5,950 nucleotides of DNA from Candidatus Woesearchaeota archaeon (GTDB lineage Archaea; Nanobdellota; Nanobdellia; Woesearchaeales; UBA525), in NCBI GenBank assembly GCA_018221165.1, contig JAAOYD010000023.1, positions 1 to 5,950 on the forward strand. Direction: 5' to 3'. Numbering within the stretch: position 1 is the first letter of the stretch; each line of letters begins with the position of its first letter. The translations under genes were made by a program, and so were the position numbers. The notes below the pieces were generated by a model. The model worked only from the letters and a program-made list of their open reading frames with translations. It was not told where the DNA came from and ran no database searches. This document shows positions 1 through 5,353 of this stretch, piece by piece.

Positions 1-912
1 CTCGTAAAGAGTCTCACCAACAAGGACGGCGACAAGTCAGTGAACCCTGACGAAGCTGTTGCCATGGGCGCTGCCATTCAAGGCGGTGTGCTTGCAGGCG
101 AAGTGAAGGATGTACTCCTTCTGGATGTTACTCCACTCAGCCTCGGTATCGAGACGCTCGGCGGCGTGTTTACCCAGCTCATCGAGCGAAACACCACCAT
201 CCCCACAAAGAAGAGCCAAGTGTTCTCGACAGCGGCGGACAACCAGACAGCAGTCACCATTAGAGCCTTCCAAGGTGAACGGGCCATGGCCGCTGACAAC
301 AAACTCCTTGGTCAGTTCGACCTGATTGGCATCCCGCCAGCGCCAAGAGGTATTCCACAAGTGGAAGTGAGCTTCGACATTGATGCAAATGGCATCGTCG
401 CAGTGAACGCGAAAGACTTGGGGACAGGCAAGGAACAGAGTATTAAGATTACTGCGAGCACCAACCTCAGTAAAGATGAGGTGGAACGTATGCGCCAGGA
501 AGCGTCAAAGCATGAATCTGTCGACAAGGAAAAGAGGGAGAGTATCGAAACCCTCAACCAGGCAGACACGCTGGTCTATAGCGCTGAGAACTTGTTCAAG
601 GACATCGAAGGAAAGGTCGATAGCACCAAGGTCGACCAAGTCAAGCAAAGCGTCGAGGAACTGAAGAAGCTTCTCGAACCCACTGAGAAAGACCTCAAGG
701 CCATCAAGGAGAAACTTGAAAGTACTCAGAAGCAGATCCAGGAGCTCAGCGTCGAGATGTACCAGAAAGTGGCGCAAGAACAAGCGGCGCAGGAACCGGG
801 TTCCGAAGCAGCCAAAGAAGGCAAGGACGAAAAGGTTGTTGACGCCGACTTCGAGGAAGTCAAGGACGAAAAGAAAGACGACAAACCTAAGGATGCGAAG
901 GAGAAGAAGTGA
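1..912 (+). CDS. dnaK: Chaperone DnaK (Hsp70), C-terminal 303 residues, 5' end outside window
   Basis: This is the cytoplasmic ATP-dependent Hsp70 chaperone that binds exposed hydrophobic peptide segments and works with DnaJ and GrpE. The reading frame is open at base 1, so the gene begins upstream; the ATG at 40 is internal. The fragment opens in the last part of the nucleotide-binding domain (NPDEAVAMGAAIQGG). Next come the interdomain linker and start of the substrate-binding domain (VLLLDVTPLSLGIETLGG), the beta-sandwich (TTIPTKKSQVFSTAADNQ, GQFDLIGIPPAPRGIPQVEV, FDIDANGIVAVNAKD), and a helical lid with a long charged coiled region. It ends in VVDADFEEVKD, the conserved DnaK C-terminal motif, followed by a Lys/Asp/Glu-rich tail of about 14 residues. 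The match to bacterial DnaK is close along the whole length, which fits the known bacterial origin of archaeal Hsp70 systems. dnaJ follows after four bases in the same orientation. Confidence 0.97.
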   Translation, partial: LVKSLTNKDGDKSVNPDEAVAMGAAIQGGVLAGEVKDVLLLDVTPLSLGIETLGGVFTQLIERNTTIPTKKSQVFSTAADNQTAVTIRAFQGERAMAADNKLLGQFDLIGIPPAPRGIPQVEVSFDIDANGIVAVNAKDLGTGKEQSIKITASTNLSKDEVERMRQEASKHESVDKEKRESIETLNQADTLVYSAENLFKDIEGKVDSTKVDQVKQSVEELKKLLEPTEKDLKAIKEKLESTQKQIQELSVEMYQKVAQEQAAQEPGSEAAKEGKDEKVVDADFEEVKDEKKDDKPKDAKEKK

Positions 913-916
913 GTAG

Positions 917-2056
917 ATGACAAAGGACTACTACGACATCCTCAGTGTCAAAAAGGACGCGACACGCGAGGATATCAAGAAAGCCTATAAGAAAAAGGCG
1001 AAGAAATATCACCCTGACTTGAATGAAGGAGACGCGGAAGCGGCCGACAAATTCAAGGAAGTCAATGAAGCCGCGGCAACCCTCGGTGACGACCAGAAAC
1101 GGAAGCAATACGACACCGTCGGCCATGCAGCATTCTCTCAAGGCACGCGTGGCGGTGGCGGTTTCAATAGCCAAGACTTTAGTGGTTTCGGTGCAAATGC
1201 AGACTTTGGTGATATCTTTGAGAATTTCTTCAGTGGTGCCTTTGGTGATATCTTTGGAGGTGGTCACGGACGACGTCAACGACGAGGAAGCGACCTTCGT
1301 TACGATCTCAGCATCACCCTCAATGATGCAGCCTTCGGCACCAACAGAAAGATCAGGGTACGGAAACATTCTCTCTGTGAGACATGCAATGGTAGTGGTG
1401 GCTCAAAAGTGGAGACCTGCGGCACCTGCCATGGGCACGGTATGGTACGCCAGGCAAAACGCACACCCTTTGGTATCTTCCAAACGACAACTGCCTGTCC
1501 AGCCTGCCAAGGATTGGGGAAACGCATACTCGAACCTTGTAAGAAGTGCGATGGTGAAGGAAGAACGCTTGCTGATAAAGAACTTGATGTCCAGATACCC
1601 CCTGGAGTACAAGCAGGAAGCAGACTTCGTCTGAACGAGGAAGGGGAAGCAGGCGGCCCTGGTGCGACACCTGGCGATCTCTATGTCTTCCTCGATGTGG
1701 AAGCACATGAACTCTTCACACGCCATGGCGATGATATCCTTCTGGAAGTGCCCATTAGCTTCTTTCAAGCGAGCTTCGGCGCTACAATCGAAGTTCCGAC
1801 ACTGGAAGGGAAGGCTAAGCTCAAGATACCCTCCGGGACGCAGAGCGGTACCATTTTTCGCTTGAAGGCCCAGGGAACACAACGCTTACACGGACATGGA
1901 CGCGGTGACGAACTCATCACAGTACAGATGGAAACCCCCAAGAAGCTCACGAAGAAGCAGGAGAAGCTCTTGAAAGAGCTCTCAAAGGAGTTTGGAGAAG
2001 GAGCAGAGCCTCATAAGAGCCTCTTTGCACGCCTCAAGAAACATATGCACAAATAG
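917..2056 (+). CDS. dnaJ: Chaperone DnaJ (Hsp40, class A)
   Basis: This is the co-chaperone that delivers substrates to DnaK and stimulates its ATPase; at 379 residues it has normal full length. The J domain spans about residues 3-70, with the essential HPD at 32-34 in KKYHPDLNEGD. A Gly/Phe region covers about 75-118 and carries two FGDIF motifs (97-101 and 109-113), resembling the DIF repeats of E. coli DnaJ. The zinc-binding region has all four CxxCxGxG motifs: C154/C157, C168/C171, C194/C197 and C208/C211. The C-terminal beta domains follow, with IPPGVQAGSRLRL, IPSGTQSGTIFRLK and GHGRGDELITV. The start at 917 gives the canonical MTKDYYDIL opening. AGGAG at 899-903 is rather far upstream (13 bases); GTGA at 909-912, overlapping the dnaK stop, is a closer ribosome binding candidate. 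Translation is probably coupled to dnaK. Confidence 0.98.
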   Translation: MTKDYYDILSVKKDATREDIKKAYKKKAKKYHPDLNEGDAEAADKFKEVNEAAATLGDDQKRKQYDTVGHAAFSQGTRGGGGFNSQDFSGFGANADFGDIFENFFSGAFGDIFGGGHGRRQRRGSDLRYDLSITLNDAAFGTNRKIRVRKHSLCETCNGSGGSKVETCGTCHGHGMVRQAKRTPFGIFQTTTACPACQGLGKRILEPCKKCDGEGRTLADKELDVQIPPGVQAGSRLRLNEEGEAGGPGATPGDLYVFLDVEAHELFTRHGDDILLEVPISFFQASFGATIEVPTLEGKAKLKIPSGTQSGTIFRLKAQGTQRLHGHGRGDELITVQMETPKKLTKKQEKLLKELSKEFGEGAEPHKSLFARLKKHMHK

Positions 2057-2087
2057 TTCTCACTGCGTGATAGTTAATAATAAGAAT

Positions 2088-2097
2088 CTTTATAAAT
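2088..2097 (+). promoter_or_regulatory. Archaeal TATA box for the Ig-domain lipoprotein gene
   Basis: CTTTATAAAT lies in the 79-base gap after dnaJ, with an A-rich stretch just before it that could serve as a BRE. Its centre is near 2093, so transcription would be expected to start at about 2117-2121. That gives a leader of roughly 15-20 bases containing the strong Shine-Dalgarno at 2124-2131. The sequence match is clear; the start site is inferred from usual archaeal spacing. Confidence 0.8.
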
Positions 2098-2123
2098 GCC
2101 TCGTTCTTCCGCCTAAACAATAT

Positions 2124-2131
2124 GGAGGAGG
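2124..2131 (+). promoter_or_regulatory. Strong Shine-Dalgarno that fixes the lipoprotein start
   Basis: GGAGGAGG ends four bases before the ATG at 2136; its first GGAGG lies seven bases away. It rules out the upstream in-frame ATG at 1992, which lies inside dnaJ and upstream of the TATA box. It also sets the protein start right before a lipoprotein signal peptide. Confidence 0.85.
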
Positions 2132-2135
2132 CACA

Positions 2136-3329
2136 ATGAACATGAAACTCCTAGCATTCCTAACACTTACACTCCTGGCACTCGCTGCGTGCGAGCAAGG
2201 TCTTATCGGACTCACTGATAAGAACGAAACAGGAGACATCAGCGAACTCTTCGACGACGTCGATATCGACGAAACCGTCGATTCTGGCGACGATACATCT
2301 GATCTTGAGCCAGCCATTGAGGAGTCGAGCCGCTTTATTGTCACAAAAACGGAAGGCGATCTCGTCATCCTCGCACCCGAAGCAGTAGACCCTGACGGCG
2401 ATGTCGTCACCTACTCCTTCACTACACCCTTCGACAGCAAAGGCAAGTGGCAGACCGAACTCGGAGATGCCGGCGAATACACCGTAACAGTCACCGCGAC
2501 TGACACGAAAGGAGCCAGCGCCACAGAGAATGTCTATGTTGTCATTGAGCACGCCAACCGCGCACCCTATCTCAAGTGCCCTGAGAAGGTCGTTGTGAAG
2601 GAAGGCGAAATCGTGTTCATCAACTGCGAAGCGAACGACCTCGAGAATGGCGTCACGCTGAGCTTCTTCGGCTGGATGACCAGCGACGGCTACGAGACAG
2701 GGTATGCTGACTCTGGCGAGCACGAAGTGCTTGTCCAAGCCACAGACAATGTGGGCCTCAGCGTCGAACAGACCGTCAAGGTTATTGTTCAGAACGTGAA
2801 CCGACCGCCTGTCTTCCCCATTGACTTCCCGAGCATTATTGCTGCGCAAGAAGGCGATATCATCCCTATCGACACGAGCGAAATCTACGACCCTGACGGG
2901 GACACAGTGACCGTGACGTTCAGCACACCTTTCGGCCAAGATGGCCTGTGGCGTACCGACATCGGCGACGGTGGCGAATACTCTGTTGATGTTGTTGCTT
3001 CGGACGGCAAGAGTACAACCAAGGAGACCGTACTGGTCAAGATTGGCTTGCTCAATACCGCACCTGTGCTCTCGCGCATCCCAGACATTACTGTCTTTGA
3101 AGGCGAGACCATCTACATCAGACCGGAAGCGACAGACCGTGAAGGCAACGCTCTCAGCTACGCATACAGTGGCTGGATGACCAGCAGCGCCTACGAAACC
3201 ACCTACGAGGATGCAGGTGTCTACAGCACTAAGGTCACTGCCAGCGATGGCCAGCACTCAGACAGCCAGGTTATTCACATCACAGTGATTGACCGAAACC
3301 GTCCGCCTGCTTTCATCGTTCCGGGCTAA
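2136..3329 (+). CDS. Secreted lipoprotein with four tandem Ig-like (PKD/cadherin-type) domains
   Basis: This 397-residue protein is probably anchored on the outer face of the membrane. Residues 1-19 form a lipoprotein signal peptide: K4, a hydrophobic stretch, then the lipobox LAAC with C19. A very acidic, probably flexible linker follows (about 36-63, many Asp/Glu). Four beta-sandwich domains come next, at about 66-140, 144-221, 227-306 and 311-387. Their traits are EG(D/E) near the start, DPDGD or similar, a GEY/GEH strand and a terminal V-x-V strand, with NRAP, NRPP, NTAP and NRPP at the boundaries. Domains 1 and 3 share (T/S)TPF...W.T(E/D)(L/I)GD(A/G)GEY, and domains 2 and 4 share GWMTS.(G/A)YET.Y, so the order is A-B-A-B. 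No catalytic motif or second membrane anchor is visible. The role is unknown; adhesion, ligand binding or a cell-envelope spacer is plausible. The chain ends just after the fourth NRPP linker, as if a further domain were missing. It has its own promoter. Confidence 0.88.
   Translation: MNMKLLAFLTLTLLALAACEQGLIGLTDKNETGDISELFDDVDIDETVDSGDDTSDLEPAIEESSRFIVTKTEGDLVILAPEAVDPDGDVVTYSFTTPFDSKGKWQTELGDAGEYTVTVTATDTKGASATENVYVVIEHANRAPYLKCPEKVVVKEGEIVFINCEANDLENGVTLSFFGWMTSDGYETGYADSGEHEVLVQATDNVGLSVEQTVKVIVQNVNRPPVFPIDFPSIIAAQEGDIIPIDTSEIYDPDGDTVTVTFSTPFGQDGLWRTDIGDGGEYSVDVVASDGKSTTKETVLVKIGLLNTAPVLSRIPDITVFEGETIYIRPEATDREGNALSYAYSGWMTSSAYETTYEDAGVYSTKVTASDGQHSDSQVIHITVIDRNRPPAFIVPG
2331..3299 (+). 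repeat. Tandem duplication of a two-domain coding module (about 501 bp period)
   Basis: The two halves of the Ig-like array are copies of one A-B module, about 2331-2798 and 2832-3299. GACCCTGACGG occurs at 2388-2398 and again at 2889-2899, and GGCTGGATGACCAGC at 2670-2684 and 3171-3185. Both pairs are exactly 501 bases (167 codons) apart. The offset drops to 166 residues in the inter-domain linker and returns to 167, so only two compensating one-codon indels separate the copies. The rest has diverged clearly at the base level. Confidence 0.85.
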
Positions 3330-3347
3330 ACATCTTCTTCATAACTA

Positions 3348-3355
3348 TTTTATAT
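3348..3355 (+). promoter_or_regulatory. TATA box for the SemiSWEET gene, leaderless spacing
   Basis: TTTTATAT has its centre about 26 bases before the ATG at 3378, the distance at which archaeal transcription starts. The mRNA would therefore begin at or next to the start codon. In agreement, the sequence between box and ATG is almost all pyrimidine and contains no Shine-Dalgarno. Confidence 0.65.
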
Positions 3356-3356
3356 T

Positions 3357-3374
3357 CCTTCTTTTTCCCTTCTC
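3357..3374 (+). terminator. Possible T-rich terminator after the lipoprotein gene
   Basis: A pyrimidine tract including TTTTT (3362-3366) and a second T-rich part lies 28-45 bases after the lipoprotein stop. Archaeal RNA polymerase can terminate at oligo-T runs without a hairpin, and no hairpin is seen here. The tract also lies between the next TATA box and its gene, so it could simply be part of that initiation region. Confidence 0.35.
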
Positions 3375-3377
3375 ATT

Positions 3378-3629
3378 ATGAGTATTGAACTTGTAGGCTA
3401 TGGAGCTATGGTCGTTGTCACCTTCGCCCTTGTTCCCCAAGTCATTAAATCATGGAAAACAAAATCAACGAAAGATATCTCAATACTGTGGAACTCAATC
3501 TACCTTGCAGGGCTTGTTCTCTGGTTCATTTATGGCTTTGGTATTCAGAGCTGGCCACTCGCAATCTCTGCGTTCCTCGAGAGTGGATTAGCAATTTCAC
3601 TCATTACATTGAAGATGAGATATGGTTAG
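3378..3629 (+). CDS. SemiSWEET / PQ-loop family small transporter
   Basis: This 83-residue, three-helix membrane protein belongs to the half-SWEET family, whose members dimerise to move sugars or other small solutes across the membrane. The helices lie at about 5-23, 36-54 and 58-78. The hallmark PQ loop is LVPQVIKSWKTKSTKDIS, with P20 and Q21, followed by basic residues and the usual KDIS. LWFIYGF (residues 48-54) matches the second-helix motif and includes W49, equivalent to the pocket tryptophan of known SemiSWEETs. The pocket asparagine, expected 16 residues later in the third helix, is alanine here (A65), so sugar transport is uncertain. The length is typical. The gene has its own promoter and meets the MsrAB gene tail to tail with a four-base overlap of stop codons. 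Related PQ-loop proteins with other substrates are an alternative. Confidence 0.88.
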   Translation: MSIELVGYGAMVVVTFALVPQVIKSWKTKSTKDISILWNSIYLAGLVLWFIYGFGIQSWPLAISAFLESGLAISLITLKMRYG

Positions 3630-4696
3630 AAAAGTTCCAGATATTCGCCATACCCTTGTTCTTCTAAGTCTTCTTTCGGAACAAATAGTAAGGCTGCACT
3701 GTTCATGCAGTAGCGTAAACCCGACGGTGTGGGTCCATCGTTGAAGACATGACCGACGTGACTATCAGCCTCTTTACTGCGGATCTCAATGCGCTTCGAG
3801 AACAACGAGTTATCTTCGCGTTCCACAATGTTTAATGGCTCGAGCGGTTTGGTAAAGCTCGGCCAGCCAGTACCTGACTTGTACTTGTCTGTCGACGAGA
3901 ATAAGGGCTCACCGCTGACGATGTCGACGTAGATGCCTTCGGCAGTATTGTTCCAGTACTCGTTATTGAACGAAGGTTCAGTGCCGTCCTCTTGTGTTAC
4001 TTTGTATTGTAAGGGTGTCAACGCCGCCTTCTCTTTTTCAAAGTGTGATGAGGAGTATGCTAGTTCTTCCTCAGTCCATTTCGTCTCCAAGTACTGGTCT
4101 CGCCCAGATCTTGAACGGTAGTATTTGTACTTTATTGGACTCTTCTTGTAATAATCTTGATGATAGTCCTCGGCAGGATAAAAAGTTGTATAGGAGATAA
4201 TGGGTGTGTACAGTGGTTTATCATAGCGGCCAGATAAGGCTAAGGCTTCCTTAGACTTCTCAGCAACAGCCTTCTGGGCTTCATCATGAAAGAATATCGC
4301 TGACCGGTATTGCTTTCCCTGGTCGACGAACTGACCGCCAGCATCTGTTGGGTCAATCTGCCGCCAAAAATGTTCAACAAGATCTCCATAGGAGACTTTA
4401 GCAGGGTCGTAGCTAATCTGGATTGCCTCCACATGACTGGTCTTGCCAGCGCTAACCTCTTTGTACGATGGGTTCTCTTCCTCGCCACCAGCGTAGCCAC
4501 TCACAACACTGATAATGCCATCAACATGCTCAAAAGCGCTCTCAACACACCAGAAGCAGCCTCCGGCGAAGGTCGCGAGTGCTGTCTCTGCAGTTTCCAA
4601 CTCAACATTCTTGTCCATTTCAACCATCAAATCATCCTCAATAAGAGTAGTGGTACACGACGCTAAGAAGAGCAAAACCACCAAAAAATATTTCAT
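3626..4696 (-). CDS. msrAB: Lipoprotein peptide-methionine sulfoxide reductase MsrA-MsrB fusion
   Basis: This 356-residue enzyme reduces both S- and R-methionine sulfoxide in oxidised proteins. A signal peptide with lipobox LASC (C14) places it outside the cytoplasm, membrane-anchored; it would need an exported reductant. The MsrA domain (about 40-200) has GGCFWC with catalytic C47, SGYAGG, SHVE and DQGKQYRSAIF. The MsrB domain (about 222-345) has SGTGWPSF, DSHVGHVF with H313 and H316, and RYCMNSA with catalytic C330. Domain order is A then B. Only four cysteines exist: C14, C47, C50 and C330. The zinc CxxC pairs of many MsrBs are absent, as in the zinc-free type (GIYVDIVSGEPLF). The resolving cysteine usual in SGCGWPSF is T276. 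The ATG at 4696 is chosen because it supplies the signal peptide; internal starts at residues 24 and 27 would give a cytoplasmic form. It lies 44 bases after the lipid kinase gene. Confidence 0.95.
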   Translation of the reverse strand: MKYFLVVLLFLASCTTTLIEDDLMVEMDKNVELETAETALATFAGGCFWCVESAFEHVDGIISVVSGYAGGEEENPSYKEVSAGKTSHVEAIQISYDPAKVSYGDLVEHFWRQIDPTDAGGQFVDQGKQYRSAIFFHDEAQKAVAEKSKEALALSGRYDKPLYTPIISYTTFYPAEDYHQDYYKKSPIKYKYYRSRSGRDQYLETKWTEEELAYSSSHFEKEKAALTPLQYKVTQEDGTEPSFNNEYWNNTAEGIYVDIVSGEPLFSSTDKYKSGTGWPSFTKPLEPLNIVEREDNSLFSKRIEIRSKEADSHVGHVFNDGPTPSGLRYCMNSAALLFVPKEDLEEQGYGEYLELF

Positions 4697-4717
4697 AGAG
4701 CTTTTTTCTTCATCGTG

Positions 4718-4727
4718 CTTTAATATC
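4718..4727 (-). promoter_or_regulatory. Possible TATA box for msrAB
   Basis: On the - strand, GATATTAAAG is centred about 27 bases before the msrAB ATG, in the 44-base gap after the kinase gene. This would give a leaderless mRNA, and no clear Shine-Dalgarno precedes the ATG. The match is weaker than the two + strand TATA boxes, and co-transcription from the upstream gene is also possible. Confidence 0.45.
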
Positions 4728-4740
4728 TTATCTTTGACCC

Positions 4741-5343
4741 TCAGAGAAGCATTAACACCCAGACAACAGCTCCTGCAGCCAGCGGCACCAGGATGTTGTC
4801 GTCCAGGAGAATGCGGCCTTGCTTGTAGTCAAAGCTCTCGACGAGCATACCAATCATGCTCGCAATAAAGCCTTGCCACCAGGGCAGCACTGGCAAAAGA
4901 ATGAGTGTACAAACGACAGCAGCAATGAAACGCGCATCCAAATCCTTCTTCTTGTTCCATGGCACCGGCATCTTGCCGAGGAAGACACCATACCATAACG
5001 CAATCGTATCGCCGACAGCGAGGATAATCATACCCGCAACTGCAGCCTTTGTCGGGAAGAACGCGGCAAGGAGTAGAAAAGAGAGATGATAATACAAAGC
5101 GCTCAAACCAGGAATCATATGTTTCTTGTTGTCTGCACGATCCATGAGGTCAAAGAAGATAGCAAAAGCTGGATGTTTCCAATGGCGCGTCATGATATAA
5201 CTGAAGGTTGCCCCGAGGCTGAGAATGAAGAATGTCGCGAACAATCGCCAGTCGGCAAGGCCGTACCAGAGCAAAGCAGCGAGGAAGATACCCCAAGCCA
5301 TGTGCGTGAACTTGCGTCGTACCTCAATGAATAACTCACTCAC
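4741..5343 (-). CDS. SEC59/dolichol kinase-like membrane lipid kinase (CTP-dependent family)
   Basis: This 200-residue polytopic membrane protein, with about six or seven hydrophobic segments, resembles the COG0170 group. That group includes dolichol kinase, phytol kinase and yeast Dgk1, which phosphorylate polyprenols or related lipids using CTP. Supporting motifs are RRKFTHMAWG near the N-terminus (R9, R10, K11, H14), IPGLSALYY (77-85), AVGDTIALWYGVFLGK (109-124), and the C-terminal LLDDNILVPLAAG, matching the family's DDN-x-x-x-P signature. The segment usually reading KSLEGSL appears as KDLDARF (133-139), a diverged form. Substrate is not determined; in an archaeon a polyprenol or geranylgeraniol-type alcohol used for glycan carriers or lipid salvage is likely. 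The start is GTG at 5343, four bases after the EndoQ stop and preceded by GGGTGA; it retains the conserved RRK..H motif. Confidence 0.78.
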   Translation of the reverse strand: MSELFIEVRRKFTHMAWGIFLAALLWYGLADWRLFATFFILSLGATFSYIMTRHWKHPAFAIFFDLMDRADNKKHMIPGLSALYYHLSFLLLAAFFPTKAAVAGMIILAVGDTIALWYGVFLGKMPVPWNKKKDLDARFIAAVVCTLILLPVLPWWQGFIASMIGMLVESFDYKQGRILLDDNILVPLAAGAVVWVLMLL

Positions 5344-5347
5344 AGTC

Positions 5348-5353
5348 TCACCC
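5348..5353 (-). promoter_or_regulatory. Ribosome binding site overlapping the EndoQ stop codon
   Basis: On the - strand, GGGTGA contains the EndoQ stop TGA and sits four bases before the GTG start of the kinase gene. It fits the GGTGA form of the archaeal Shine-Dalgarno, so the two genes are probably translationally coupled. Confidence 0.6.

Noticed and set aside
887..1369. 160-codon open frame antisense to dnaJ.
   Set aside because: Low-complexity composition (many Thr/Val/Ile) with no motif; it is a shadow of the well-supported dnaJ.
2060..2070. Small inverted repeat TCAC-TGC-GTGA just after the dnaJ stop.
   Set aside because: The four-base arms are too short for a terminator hairpin or a convincing operator, and no T-run follows at once.
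1992..2135. In-frame ATG-started extension of the lipoprotein gene back into dnaJ (48 extra residues).
   Set aside because: It would lie upstream of the TATA box and inside dnaJ, and it would bury the signal peptide. The Shine-Dalgarno at 2124-2131 points to the ATG at 2136.
2258..2271. Perfect 14-bp palindrome CGTCGATATCGACG.
   Set aside because: It lies within codons for an Asp-rich stretch (DVDIDE), where GAC/GAT/GTC codons readily generate such symmetry, and it is far from any promoter.
2160..3257. Long open frame (365 codons) antisense to the lipoprotein gene.
   Set aside because: It shows no recognisable family, promoter or ribosome site. It mirrors the codon pattern of the clearly real + strand gene with repeated Ig-like domains.
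4693..4713. Six-codon upstream frame (MKKKAL) on the - strand overlapping the msrAB start as ATGA.
   Set aside because: The predicted leaderless start lies downstream of its ATG, so it would not be in the mRNA from that promoter; chance is the simpler explanation.
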